From assembly GCA_018398765.1 (NCBI GenBank), contig JAHBMJ010000998.1, forward strand, positions 1-30,553: a stretch of DNA of 30,553 nt, written 5' to 3'. Positions within the stretch are counted from its first letter, which is position 1; each line of letters starts with the position of its first letter. Of this stretch, positions 1-10,634 are shown piece after piece. The stretch is from Chromera velia. Its lineage: Eukaryota; Sar; Chromeraceae. The notes beneath the pieces were generated by a model, which was not told the DNA's origin, did no database searches, and saw only the letters and a program-made list of their open reading frames with translations. A program made the position numbers and the translations under genes.

Positions 1-194
1 TGTGTGTGCGTGTGTACCGTGCGTGTGGGTGTGCGCCCCTGAGTGCGTATACTTGTATTCTTATGCTTGTGTTTACACACATGAGTGTATGTGGTCGAGT
101 GTGGGTGGGTGGGTGGGTGGGTGACTGACTGACTGACTGACTGACTGAGCGCGCGCGCAAGTGTGTGTGCGTGCGTGCGTGCGTGCGTGCGTCC

Positions 195-226
<32 letters not shown>

Positions 227-268
227 CTGTGTGCGCGTGCAAATGTCTCTGTGCGTGTGTGTGTGCAG
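1..268. repeat. Intron with GT-rich microsatellites
   Basis: Successive short arrays fill this stretch: (GTGG)n near 101-120, (GACT)n near 122-148, (GTGC)n near 165-200 and (GT)n near 200-226. It reads as the 3' part of an intron of the MCTS1-like gene. The arrays run into the acceptor at 265-268 (gtgtgcag), so the GT repeat takes the place of a normal pyrimidine tract. Open frames across it are repeat artefacts on both strands. Confidence 0.75.
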
Positions 269-1257
269 ACCCCACCATGATGCCCCGGATGCAACTGGAC
301 AGGGGAGGAATTAAATTCGCGTTGAAGGGGGCCAACCTGATGTGTCCAGGGTTCACGTCGCCGGGGGGACAGATGGAGGAAGTAGAGAAGGACGCTGTTG
401 TGGTGAGTGAGAGCACCAGCCGGAAGGGAGGATGACGACATGAAATCGTGGCCCTTTTCTTGTTATTGTAGCTTTTGCATTCGGTTTTCCCCTTCTTCCT
501 TTCTTCTCTCCATTTCTACGCGTCTTTCTTTCCTTGCTTGCTCATTTGTTTGCTCCCGCCCTCCTTACTTTTCCTTCTCTTGCCTCCTTCTGTTTCTGTT
601 TTTCGTTCCTTCCTGTCTGAAAGAGAGTGAGAGCCTATCTGGAAATCAAAAGAAAGAAAATTGCAGAAAAGTGTGCTCATCTGTCTCCCTTCCAACCCTC
701 ACGCCCTCCGTCTCCTTGCAGCAAGTGGTGGCCGAGGGAAAATACCACGCCTGTGCGGTGGGGGTGACGACGATGTCAACAAAGGCAATGTACGTTTTTT
801 TTGTGTTGTTTTCCCTTCAGTCACTGCCTTTCTTATCTTGCTTTGTGGAGGAAAGGGGAGGAAAGAAAAGACATTCCATTGCATGGGGACATAGCAGAGC
901 AGATTTCGACTTCCACCCATATCCATTCAACGGTTTTCTTTCACACCGACAGAGAGAACCTTCTTTTTTGACCACACAGTGGATGCCAGCGTTCCTTTCC
1001 TTCGCACTGAGAAGAGGGATGTAATCTGGTAGTATTTTCTTTGAGTGTGTGTGTGTGTGAAAATGTGTGGGTGGGTGGGTGAATGAGTTCTGTAAGAGAG
1101 GCACAGGACACGTATGATCAAAGGTGTGGCAGAGATACGTTTGAAAGATCTATCCAGCAGAAGGAATCTGCATGAGGCTTAGCTGTGCTGTTCCCTCATG
1201 CATCAACAACACCTTTCTGTCTCTCCCTCTCTCTTCGGCTCTGTCTGTCTCTCTGTT

Positions 1258-1299
<42 letters not shown>

Positions 1300-1514
1300 G
1301 AAGGAAGAAGAGAGAGAAACTCAAGGTCGTTGCCTCTCTCTATGTCTACCGGTGTGTTCGTATTTGTGAGAAGTTGAGGAGAGAAAGGGAGAACACAAGA
1401 GGCTTTTCGCTTTTCTGTCTGTCTGCTTGCAGCCGAGAGGTGAACAAGGATGTGTGCATAAATTCAATGCACTTTCTCGGAGACGGGTTGTGGGAGATGA
1501 CAACCTTTGCTTAA
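269..1514 (+). CDS. MCTS1: MCTS1/Tma20-like PUA-domain translation factor (3' exons)
   Basis: Three exons join in frame: 269-402, 722-789 and 1433-1514, ending in TAA at 1512-1514. The product matches the PUA-domain half of MCTS1 (yeast Tma20), a cytoplasmic factor that with DENR acts on the 40S subunit in re-initiation and ribosome recycling. Diagnostic stretches are GANLMCPGFTSPG in exon 1, VVAEGKYHACAVGV in exon 2, and EVNKDVCINSMHFLGDGLW near the C-terminus. The donors are GTGAGT at 403 and GTACGT at 790. The acceptors are gcag at 265-268, cttgcag ending at 721 and cttgcag ending at 1432. The junctions keep phase: exon 1 ends on a whole codon, and the isoleucine codon is split between exons 2 and 3. 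About 93 codons are present out of roughly 180 in the family, so the N-terminal half lies left of the window. The protein ends where the family normally ends, so TAA is a genuine stop in this organism. This is the surest gene here. Confidence 0.93.
1044..1300. repeat. Intronic microsatellites in MCTS1-like gene
   Basis: A (GT)n/(GTGG)n tract at about 1044-1081 and a (TC)n(AC)n tract at about 1257-1299 lie in the last intron (790-1432). Small frames here on both strands are explained by the repeats. Confidence 0.7.
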
Positions 1515-1994
1515 TCTAGAAGCACCGTGATTTGTTTGCTGGGCGTGAAATTTGCAAATGGCTAGGCAATGGGCGCGGCAGACACCGAGAAACACACTGG
1601 AAAGAACATGCAGTCTCCGATCAGTCTAGCGATCAGTCTCTGAGTCTCCGTAGTTAAGCAAGACTTTGAATGATTGAACCCTAGATTGGAACATCAGATG
1701 GGTGCTCATTGCACATTATCTGCATCAGTGCATCTAGCTAGGCATCTAGCACTGCACTGTACACAACACCTAGTACAACAGAGCTAATTATCGATCTATC
1801 TATTTTTTTTAAAACCTTTTCAAGTTGATTTTATTGTTTAATCTGTAGCTAGATGAGCTTAGATCCCAAGAAAGCATCCTGGCTGAAATTGCCACTGAAT
1901 TAAGTATAGTTAAATTAAAGTGAACTGCTGTTGTAAAGAACTGAAATGCCTCAGCTCCGAGTCGTACGTTGCCGTTGAACGCTAGATGCCTATT
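1515..1994. other. 3' flank of MCTS1-like gene, no gene seen
   Basis: Sequence turns from GC-balanced to AT-rich. No reading frame looks coding on either strand and no canonical AATAAA is obvious just after the stop codon. The short motif gcatctagc occurs twice (near 1722 and 1742). Confidence 0.5.
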
Positions 1995-2256
1995 CATTAG
2001 ACTAGGCGTGATCTGTAGATATATATATCTTTAGATATATTTTTTATAACCTATAATATAATATATGCACAGGAAAAAATATATAGAAAAAATATTTGAG
2101 GTAAGACTACTAGTATGTTAATGAAAACTTTCTTTTAAGAAAGGTTCTTTGCCATCTTTGGTGAACCTTATGGTGAACCAAACTCGTGAACAGTGAACCA
2201 ATGAAGTGAAAAGCTGTTTGTACATTAAAGAAGTGACATATATATATTTTTTATTT

Positions 2257-2290
<34 letters not shown>

Positions 2291-2990
2291 ATACTGCAGA
2301 TAGCTAGGATTTTACGAGATTTTAACCCAGGACTTTAGCGGATTTTACGGGATTTCGGCCAGGATTTTAGCAGATTTAGGCGGATTTTGCCCAGGGTTCT
2401 GCCGAACTATTTTTCCAAGATTTTAGAATCTAAAATCCTGGCTCTAGGGATTATAAAAACTAAAATCCTGGATCCTAGAATTTTAGAAATGAATGCTAGG
2501 ATTTTTAATATTAATACGGGATTTTACGGGATTATACGGGATTTTACGGGATTTTAACATAAACAAAAACAATGAAATAAAAGTCGATCACAATCGATGC
2601 CGGTTATTCCTTCAGGTCAAACTGGAAGTATGTCATTCATCTTTGAATTTAATTTTATTCATTTCTTTGTAAAATCCCGTAAAATCCCGTAAAATCCCGT
2701 ATAATTCCATAAAATCCTAGGAAGAGGCTAGGATTTTAGCTTTCTTCCAGGATTTTAGGTTCTAAAATCCTAGGTATAGGGATTATATTTTTAGTGTTAA
2801 GAGTCCGGCAGAATCCTTGGGAAAATCCGCCAAAATCCGCTAAAATCCTGGCCAAAATCCCGTAAAATCCGCTAAAATCCTAGGCTAAAATCCCGCAAAA
2901 TCCTCGCTACCTGCAGGATATATATAGATATATTTCTAAAATTGAAAATATATAATAGAAAAATATATATACAGATCACGCCTAGCATTA
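1995..2990. mobile_element. Outer foldback element, non-coding
   Basis: Sequence near 2003-2018 (taggcgtgatctgta) reappears inverted near 2970-2985, each arm followed inwards by TA-rich DNA. CATTA occurs at 1995-1999, two bases before the left arm, and at 2986-2990, directly after the right arm, which could be a target duplication. No protein is encoded. It contains the GGATTTTACG element described separately, so this is a nested insertion or one element with composite arms. Confidence 0.5.
2294..2916. mobile_element. GGATTTTACG foldback element, copy 1
   Basis: The arms are long, imperfect inverted repeats built from many variants of a ten-base word, ggattttacg, on the left and its complement on the right. 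The ends are both CTGCAG (2294-2299 and 2911-2916). The centre (about 2560-2660) is unrelated sequence. There is no coding capacity. A second, shortened copy lies at 16714-17056, about 96% identical by eye over the shared right arm, which argues for mobility or for recent duplication. Confidence 0.7.
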
Positions 2991-2999
2991 AGGTCTGAT

Positions 3000-3880
3000 T
3001 AGGCCAATGGCGATGACGTGTGATGATGATAATGATAGATCATAGATCTGTAGTAGTTAATAGTAGTCCAGGTAGTAGGGTTACTAGGGTGGAATAAAAA
3101 AGGCTCTCAAACATCATTTAAATAGTAGAACAGCTTTTTTTTTTTGAATTAGTTTTGAAAACACTAGCATCTAAATAATTTCTGTTCTGGAAATGTTTCT
3201 AATTTCACTGTTAAATATCTACTTACGCTTTTTTGGTATAGCTTTTTTAATTAAAGCTTTTCAAGTTTTTGATAGTCTAGCATTCTGTATAGTAGCGTAT
3301 AGTAGTCTAGTAAATAGTATTTTTTGGATCTATATTTGGATCAGAGGATCTACCAGATTGACTCAGGACTTTAAAATATACTAGAAAACATATGTAGTGT
3401 CCTACCTCCTGACGCCGTCCCGCCGCCGCCGTTCGGTCCTTCTCGCATGCGCGCCGCCTTTGTTTCGATCGCCCGCCGCCGCGTTCAATCTGTCTGGCCC
3501 CGGGAAGCTTGTCTTTGCATTCGCGTGGGGACCGGTCAGATTTAATCCGCCCTCAGTCGTCTCGCTAAGATCGTTTGTTCCGTTTGTCCGGTCATGAGTC
3601 TGTTTTAATTCTCTCAGTAGTACTAGCAGAAGTTCAGGTTCAACTTCGAACTATGAATCCTCTGGACTCTACGAATGGCTAAGGATCTTCCCATATCTAA
3701 TCCTTTAGCTGACAGAGGAATTCAGACTGAGCTAAAGTCTTGTAGAGTTTGTAGAGCCATCTCTATGTCTAAGCCGCGTCTTTGGCCTAGCTCTCCGTCT
3801 GTTCTGTCACTACTTCCAAAGCAGCAGGAAGGTGTTACATATAACACTTGATCGACATAAAATTATATTTGTCATTACTG
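3000..3880. other. Intergenic, AT-rich then GC-rich block, no gene assigned
   Basis: From 3000 to 3390 the sequence is AT-rich with no convincing frame. From about 3400 to 3600 it becomes GC-rich (repeated cgccg). A 66-codon frame at 3397-3597 lies there but has no recognisable motif and no splice context, so I do not call it. From 3640 to 3880 nothing is seen. Confidence 0.4.
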
Positions 3881-3903
3881 ATTTGATTGATTGATTGATT
3901 GAT
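3881..3903. repeat. TGAT simple repeat, likely LINE 3' tail
   Basis: About five tandem TGAT/ATTG units sit where the 3' end of the minus-strand LINE is expected. On the element strand this is (ATCA)n. Some LINE clades end in microsatellites rather than poly(A). Confidence 0.5.
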
Positions 3904-4019
3904 GCCAAACCCTAGGTGGAGTTAGAACTGAGTCTCCCGGGCGGCGCATACATACATGGGTCTGTTCAATTATGCCAGCTGCAAGCTAAGTGGATGACAG
4001 TTATTCGAACTTAATCTAA

Positions 4020-4574
4020 TCAATCATTTACTACAATATGGTGAGAAATCATAAAGAGGAGAGAGGGTTGAGAGCGCAAGAGCGATGTGATGAACTTGCA
4101 AACCTCCAGATCAGAAAAAGAGGCAGATACAAAGGGTGAGTCACAACAAGTGAAGCAGTCTGATTGAATTAATGCTAACCACTGCAAAAAGCCTTGTTCG
4201 GCAGTCCATCGGGAGCAGACAGAGAGCCGATGAATAAAATCATCTACACACCGGCAGCAGGCTTCATAGGTGCACAGCTTTCTATCAGAGCAACCAATAG
4301 GCAGCCCACCTTGCCCGCCTATCAGCTTATATGTCAGCATGCGCAAAAAAGAAAAGATCGAGCCATCTGTAACCAACAGGGCAGAACGGGGAAGGGCAGA
4401 GACGGAAAGAACACCGAAGGATGACTTGCTGCACAGGAGGAAGACAAACATTCGGCGGGAGGACGGGAAGTCGCGCTGCAGAGGGGTGAGTCTAGCAAGG
4501 AGGGGAAAGTGAGAGGAAGATTGCCCATCATCCTCAGAAGCCTTCATGCATTCCTTTGCAACTGTCTGTCTCAC
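4020..4574 (-). pseudogene. Probable C-terminal segment of LINE ORF2 (CCHC-like)
   Basis: This 184-codon frame begins where the ORF2 frame meets TGA (4571-4573), one frame over. Around residues 106-120 it has C-x2-C-x5-H-x4-C, close to the CCHC-type motif that many LINE ORF2 proteins carry after the reverse transcriptase. It is probably the end of ORF2 separated by a single frameshift. A separate small ORF cannot be excluded. The first residue in this frame is a GTG codon, so it has no start of its own that I trust. Confidence 0.5.
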
Positions 4575-7500
4575 CTTGCCCTTAAAAGTAAGCCGGTGCT
4601 TTGTGCCCTACGACCATTCTGCCCGCGTTGGGAAGACAGATCGGGCTCGACCCTCAGCGAGCGGACAGAAATCAAATCAACCTAACGAAGCAGCCTGTCT
4701 ATAGATCTTGTGAATTGTTGGCAGCAGTTATTCTTCCAGGCACGCAACATGGCTACAGGAATAGTGTGTGTTGTGATGGAAAGAGAGTGCCATCAGTCAG
4801 CCACGCGGGAGCAGAGAAGGGTTTTGCAGGGAAGAAGACCAAAGATGCAAAGAGAGGGCAGGCGGAGGCTGCGAGCAGACAAATGACCATACCAACGGGC
4901 AAACCGAAGCTGCAAAGCATCAAGAGCGAGTAGGTCTGCATCCTGCACTGGCAAACATTTAAGGTAGTAGAGTGCTACGGAGGTCCAGGAGGCTCTAAAG
5001 ACTGTTACCTGCGCATCAATGCTGAGCGGGCCCATGCTTGCAATCAACCCAATTACCCCTCCCAGAGCCTGCGAAGCAGAAGCAATACAGGACTCAATTA
5101 TCTTGTTCAAGCACCCCCCTTCAAAGAAAACACACCCCAGATATTTGTATTTGGATGTCCATTCAACTTCCTTCCCACCATACATGACTCTACCTGCAGA
5201 CTGCCCCAGAGCCAAGGCAGACAGACGTAAGATTTTCGTTTTCTTTAAGTTCACAATCAATCTCTATTCCTTGCAATACCTTTCCAAGGCTGAGAACTTC
5301 TTTTGCAGATCTGATATGGAATGAGCAAGGAAACAGAGATCATCCGCATACCTCAGACTACCTAAGATGCAGTTGTTAAGGAGGATAGGTTCGGGCTCTC
5401 TCTCGGGCTCCTCGACGCTGCCTTCCCCCATTCTGCTGTCTGACCATCCTGCTCCCTCTACTTCTCTGTCTACAGCCCCCTCGTTCTTACTAACTGAACA
5501 TATACGGAGAAGGTCATTGATATAGATAAGAAAGAGAATGGGAGAGAGAGCATCACCTTACTTTACCCCAGTGCCCTCCCGAAAACGCAAAGAGTCCCCG
5601 TCTACCTTCCCCCAGACCTCCCTGTACATTTCACATATCATACACACATTTGCCTCACACACACCTTCTCTTCTCAGTTTCTGAATTAGCTTACCTCTCG
5701 GCACAGTGTCGAAAGCTTTGGAAAAATCAATAAAGCCTGCCAGCAGAGCTTTCTTTTTCTTTTTAGAGGAGAGAATGGCAGAGACAAGCGCGCCTATCCC
5801 TTCCCTCGTTCCCATCCCTTATCTGAAACCTAACTGCCTGACGTTAAGCTCAACTTGAGAGCGCACACGGCCGTCTATCAGCAAGCCAAAAAGTTTTGCA
5901 AAAGGGTTGACAATGTGAATAGGCCTCCATTCATTGAGAGAGGGAGAGGCAGGGCCTTTAGGGACAGGGCAGATACGCAGCACATTCCAGGAGGGAGGCC
6001 AGCAAGCAAAGATATGCATACAATTAAATAAAACAAAAAGTAAAAAACGAGAGAGCGCTGAGTGCATAAAACAAAGGTTAAGCTAAGCGGGGGAGATTCT
6101 TTCAAGGCCGGAGGCTTTCTTTCTATTCATTTTCTTTAGAACAGAGGAGATTTGATGGAAAGAGAAGGGCAAAATAGAAGGGTGGAAAAGAAGAGGGACA
6201 GGTGGGAGGGCAGAAGGGAGAGGCTCTTCATTTTTGTCTTCAAACACCCCCGCTCAATGATTCGAGAACTCACGTGGAGAAGGACGGGAAGCTCCCCCAG
6301 CTGAGGCAGCTTTTTTCTTTCTCCTCCAGATAGCAAGCGGGTCTTTTAACAACTCTTCTTGTACCCTTTGGGCTTGTGCTCTCTCCCATACAACTCTCTT
6401 TCTTTTGAACAGAGTACGACGGACCCGGAGAAGCCTCTGCAGTCTATCAAACTCTATTCCCCTTCCATTCCCATCTCTCACTAGCTTCCATCTCTCGTCT
6501 ACCTCTCTAACCTCTTTCTGTAAAGCTTTACATTCCGAATCAAACCATGCCTCTCTCTTTGATCGTCTACCTTCTGGGCCAGGCCTTTTGTCCCCTGTCT
6601 GCTTGATCGACCCTACCAGCACACGCAACCATTCCTCAACTAACCTGTGCAGACACGCACGATCGTCACCGCCCTCCAAAGTCAGCCCTGGTTGGGGATG
6701 CGGGGACACTGGGGGGGGCGGAGGAGCAGGCGGTTCCTCGAATGGTTCGATTTGCTCATGATAGGCCCACAAGCCAGGCCATCGATCCTCAGCAAACGAT
6801 CTCACCGCTGCTGCAAGCGGCGCGATTTCTTCATCAGAGACTGGGGCTGTACGGTTTGAACAGAAACGGGGAGGACAATCAGAGAGGTTTTGGTAGGGTG
6901 GGAGAGCATCTTCGGATTCGGGTTCAGCCAAGGGAGGGGACAAGGAGAAAGAAACGGTCGTATGGTCGGGGGAGGCAATACTATCAAAGTTAACCTCCTA
7001 ATCAGAAACCTTCTGTATAGTAAATGGATCAGTAAGTACGCAATCAATGAGGGAAGTGGGCGTAGACATGCTGCTCTGTCTGGAATAGTGGGTGCACTCA
7101 CCAAAAAAAATAAAGGACTCTCCCCCTGCTTCTCCCGTCAGTCCGTTCAAAGGAATAAGATTTGTATCACTACAAATTTGAAAAAAGTCCCTCCCACTGC
7201 GGTCAACGTCTTTGCTGCACTGAGATGTATGGACAAACGAGGGTCTGTCAGGCTCCTCCGAGCCCTCATCATTTTTTCCCCTCCCATCAACCCCCTCAGA
7301 ATCCCTCGGCGGGAGGAGGAGATCTGCACGGGACCACAAAAGATTTTTGGGGACAAGACTGCCTGAGTGCGCATTAAAATCCCCTATCACCACCCTGTCT
7401 GCCTCAAGAGGGACCCCCCCAAATACATCTTTCAAGAGGTCAGGGACCCTACTGTCCCTGTGATCGGACCAGGACCCGGGAAGATAAAGACCGAATACAT

Positions 7501-7879
7501 GCACCCTGCGCCCACCCACAGTAATCTTCATTTCAACTAGACTCGGGCCCACAAGGGAGATTTCGGGTTTCAGCTCGCTCCACCGTTCCTCTTTTACAAG
7601 TATACAAACACCCCCACTCCTGCCGTCCCTATCATGGGCTGCTCTGCGCGTACCTAGTTGCTGCCGGTACTACTTATGGTGGCTGAAGTTTTTGCCTTTC
7701 CACCCCCTATAAGAGATGTCCCTCGTTACGTCCATTGCTTTTGTGAAGATGGCTAGGTCCGGGTCTTTCTTGGCCAGCCAACGGGAAAGGGAACCGTTGT
7801 CTTCTTTACTTCTCACCCCATTCACATTCAATAACAAAAAACGGACCGAGGCATCCCTCACTCTAGCCGCGGCTGCCAT
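4571..7879 (-). pseudogene. LINE ORF2: APE endonuclease plus reverse transcriptase, broken
   Basis: This frame encodes the enzyme that nicks target DNA and copies the LINE RNA into it. It starts at ATG 7879. The endonuclease runs to about 6950 and shows LLNVNGVRSK, VVIGDFNAH, SLIDCVL and SPDHTTVSF. The catalytic Glu region reads IFTKAM, so the usual Glu is a Lys. A linker with WFDSECKALQKE follows. The reverse transcriptase shows PVPKG, FIDFSKAFDTV and YADD (near 5357-5368). One frame holds across all 1,103 codons and is interrupted at TAG 7670, TAG 6998, TGA 6254, TAG 6083, TAA 5819, TAA 5558, TAG 5264, TGA 4793 and TAG 4682, then TGA 4571. The TAA at 5558 falls where the RT family has a near-invariant Gln (VK*GDALSP). 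No net frameshift is seen before the C-terminal tail. Confidence 0.88.
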
Positions 7880-7921
7880 CTCTTTCTCTTTCTCTTTCCG
7901 CTACTCTTTTTAAAACTCCCT

Positions 7922-8702
7922 TCACAGCTCTTCGCAGTGATTCAGGTTTGCTGCCGGCTCCCACGTGTGAGAGAAATTCCCGCCCCAGTCAACCAGGTAT
8001 TCCCTTTCCCCCCCTTCCCCATTTGTGCAAGTACGAAGCACCCGCACGATCTTCCACTCCGGCTCTAGGCTGGCAGGCTCCCCCGCTTCACTCGGCTGCT
8101 GTGACGTGCCATGCTTACGGTTGCCTCCCCCATGCTTTTTCCCTTTCCCCCTGCGACGCTTCCTAACCGACCTCTCCTTTGAAACAGAAAACATATCAAA
8201 CACAAAAGATAGAACAGACAAGCCCTCACCGGAAGGAGAAGGTGCCTGACTGCAAAGGGAAGGCGAACAGGAAAGAGAATCAACATCAGGGGCATGAAGG
8301 GACAGAGAAGAATTAAATAGAGGAGAAGAACAGTCTGACTTGCCTGTAAGGGCATCAAGCTCGCCGCTGCTCACAGATCCTTTATCCGTTGCGCACTCCG
8401 ACAGAACATCAAAACGATTGCCATGAAAGACAGAGGGAGGGGGAAAGACAGGGGCCAAGTGCCCTTTTCTACGTAGATTGAATTTCATGTCACACCATTT
8501 CAATGAATTAAGAAAGACATCGCAAGGTGTGGTGCCCAGGGGAGAACACAACTCATTGACAGAGACAAAAGACAACCAAGCACACAAATCACACGTACAT
8601 CTCCTTTTTGAGAGCTTCCCTCTCTTCCAGGAGACCTAACAATTTCCTTTTCAGCCGTGGGAGTCCAGTCGGTTCGGAAGGGGAAGGAGGACTCCCAACC
8701 AT
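7922..8702 (-). pseudogene. LINE-encoded ORF ending in a chromodomain-like module
   Basis: A frame opens at ATG 8702 with a leucine-rich, charged helix (LLGLLEEREALKKEM). One extra base near 8601 shifts it into the frame open from about 8600 down to TGA 7922-7924. After a Ser-rich middle and a basic cluster (KRRRGKGKKHGGG), the last 45 or so residues match a chromodomain: EWKIVRVL, then REYLVDWGG, then HTWEPAANL. The aromatic positions corresponding to the HP1 methyl-lysine cage are W, W and not clearly conserved. Chromodomains are well known at the C-terminus of integrases in Ty3/gypsy chromoviruses, not in LINEs. The ORF lies between ORF1 and ORF2 and ends 40 bases before the ORF2 ATG. It could be a third ORF or the distal part of ORF1. 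Confidence 0.7.
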
Positions 8703-9099
8703 ACGCCCTTCCCCCCAACTCTTCCCGTCTCCATCCGAAACTAATGACTGAAACCGGGGGCAGCACCCCGTCTCCGTTTTCCAACTCGGGTCTCACCGGG
8801 GTCTTAAAAACCATACCACCCTCATGAGACGGCTGCGGGAGCTGTCTGGCTTGCTATTGTTGCTGTTAGGTGTGCATTGCAAAGTTCAACGCAGTAGTAC
8901 TCGAGGTTTGCGGCACCACGGCTGCCACCACATTCTACTGTGCGACCGCGGCTGCCAGTGGCGAGCCCATCATGTGAGAGTCGGTGGCCAAATTTTGTTG
9001 GGGCGGTATAGGGGGGAATGGGTGCTGCTGCAGTGGTGGTGCAGGTGCCCTGGGAATCGGTTGAGCGGACTCACTCACCCCTTCCTTCAGCAGAAGGGC

Positions 9100-9822
9100 C
9101 TAAGCCCTCTCTTTGTCCGTAACGGATGCCCCGGCATCGCTAAGTATGCTTTGCGCCCAGAAAGTTTTCCCAGCTTTCTCTTCTTCCTCCGTCTTCCTGA
9201 GCACACACTTCACAGATCCGGTGGGAGCAAGGGAGAGAACATTGTACTGCATGGAGCAGTCGGGGGCGCAGGCCTTGAACAGACCGTCAAACTCTTTCAC
9301 ATCTTTTTTGCGTTTGAATTCGACAATGAGTTTGGAGACCCACTTGTAGTTCTTGCTGCAGAAGATGGATTTCGCAGCGTCATACAGCCGGGAAGAACGG
9401 GAGATCACTTTATCTGTCTGGTACACTTGGCCATTGAGGGAGAGAGAAAAGGTGAGCAAGTCTCTGAGGAAGGATTGGAATTGCTGCCACTTCCTTGCCT
9501 CATTGAGAGAGAGGCCCAGTACCATACGCGAATGAGGGACGGGATCTTTCTCCTCATTGGAGGGCTGAAGACTCAGCACGGTTGATTCGATCTTCTCGAT
9601 TGACTTCTCATATTTCTCAACCCTTCTCTCATTCTGACTAATCCGGTTGTCAAGGTTATCAATCTTTTTTGCAATGATATCAAATCTGCCGTCGAAGTAC
9701 TCCCTCTGAGAAGCTGTTTGTTGGTCGAACAGTGCTTTTATTTTAGGAAGGGTGGCCCCCCCGTTGCCAGAGGGGAGATTGCAACCACTAAGAGGGCCAG
9801 CCAATATCCCACAGGACATCAT
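9100..9822 (-). CDS. LINE ORF1: coiled-coil nucleic-acid-binding protein
   Basis: This 240-codon frame begins at tandem ATG codons (9822-9817). Residues about 26-88 form a charged heptad region (for example [20 protein letters not shown]), a probable trimer-forming coiled coil. Residues about 98-190 resemble the RRM-like plus C-terminal domain of L1-type ORF1 proteins ([13 protein letters not shown], later [19 protein letters not shown]). These proteins bind and chaperone the LINE RNA. It stops at TAG 9100, but the same frame stays open in stretches to about 8500, through a Pro/Gln-rich region with TAG 8935, TAA 8866 and TAG 8854. The last two stops sit inside a run of Gln codons. The true ORF1 was therefore probably longer. 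Confidence 0.75.
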   Translation of the reverse strand: MMSCGILAGPLSGCNLPSGNGGATLPKIKALFDQQTASQREYFDGRFDIIAKKIDNLDNRISQNERRVEKYEKSIEKIESTVLSLQPSNEEKDPVPHSRMVLGLSLNEARKWQQFQSFLRDLLTFSLSLNGQVYQTDKVISRSSRLYDAAKSIFCSKNYKWVSKLIVEFKRKKDVKEFDGLFKACAPDCSMQYNVLSLAPTGSVKCVLRKTEEEEKAGKTFWAQSILSDAGASVTDKERA

Positions 9823-9910
9823 GATGGCGTTTTAGCAACGAGGAGGGAAAGATACACTCAGCGAAGACGGCTGTTGTTTTCTGGCGAGAACTCCCTGGCA
9901 GGTTTCTAGT

Positions 9911-10369
9911 AGTTTTTTAACATGATTTAATTCACAATACACTTTGATGAGTCTGAGGACTTCATAAATCTTCATGTTGTTAGATCCTAGGTTTGATCTT
10001 GATACAGACTATCATACAGTATTTCTAAACTTTCTGATGGTGTACACATCATCTTTTTTACTGATCTTTTTTTCTTTTCCTTGATCGACCAATGATCTCT
10101 GATATTTGTCACTGGCACAGACTTTGTGCTTTCTCCGTTTCTGGCATTTCATATCGTCGGATCGGACGCAGACTGCTGAATATCTGTTCTTAGGAATAGA
10201 CTGGATCGTGATATAGATTTTTTGGTTTACCCATACTTATTGTCGTACTCGCCACCGGTACATCCACGCATATCTATGAAAACTGGGCTCACTGAAGCGG
10301 TTTTATTTCTCACACAAGGCAAGCATGGTACCTTTTCTTCCTTTCTCTGTCTCCTGGGGGGCACAGTCT
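9911..10369. other. Spacer between LINE and LTR element
   Basis: No gene is supported. An 84-codon frame at 10222-10476 runs into the LTR and has no recognisable motif. Confidence 0.45.
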
Positions 10370-10374
10370 CTATA

Positions 10375-10620
10375 CGTAGGGATGTAGGCCCTCAGCTAAT
10401 CGTAACTGGGATCAGCTCCTACATACAGATAAAGGTTCTGTCATGCATGGGTAGTTCTGCTATCTCTGTTCTATAAGACAAACAACGGATGTCTTCATAG
10501 AGACTGCATGCTGCACAATTAATTCCCGGCATGCATGCATGCATGCGCCCTACGTACATTATGCTTGCGTACTTCATTTCATCCTGACACAACTGCTTGT
10601 CAGACCTTCACAACGCTACG
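10375..10620 (-). repeat. 3' LTR of element 1
   Basis: This is the 246-bp terminal direct repeat, paired with 13118-13363. Its ends are CGTAG and CTACG, a 5-bp inverted repeat rather than the usual TG...CA. It includes a gcatgcatgcatgcatg run near 10530. Confidence 0.88.
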
Positions 10621-10634
10621 TGCCCCCTCCCTCT
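10621..10634 (-). other. Polypurine tract of element 1
   Basis: On the minus strand the bases directly upstream of the 3' LTR read agagggagggggca. This is the position and composition expected of the plus-strand primer in LTR elements. Confidence 0.7.

Larger units (their letters stand above)
3880..9910 (-). mobile_element. LINE (non-LTR retrotransposon), nearly full length, inactive
   Basis: Read on the minus strand, the order is 5' leader, coiled-coil ORF1 (from 9822), chromodomain-like ORF (8702-7922), endonuclease/reverse transcriptase ORF2 (from 7879), and a CCHC-like tail (4574-4020). It ends in a short tandem array near 3881-3903, TGAT on the plus strand and ATCA on the element strand, like the simple-repeat tails of some LINE clades. 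The 5' boundary near 9910 is estimated, because I found no convincing target duplication. Domain order (ORF1, then APE endonuclease before RT) is that of the L1/Jockey-type superfamily. In-frame stops throughout make it non-autonomous now. Confidence 0.85.

Noticed and set aside
73-441. Frames across the opening GT/CA repeats
   Set aside because: Residues simply follow the microsatellite units (His-Thr, Cys-Val) on both strands.
8824-9585. 253-codon plus-strand frame
   Set aside because: It is antisense to LINE ORF1 and its Pro/Gln linker, has no motif, and the minus strand explains the region.
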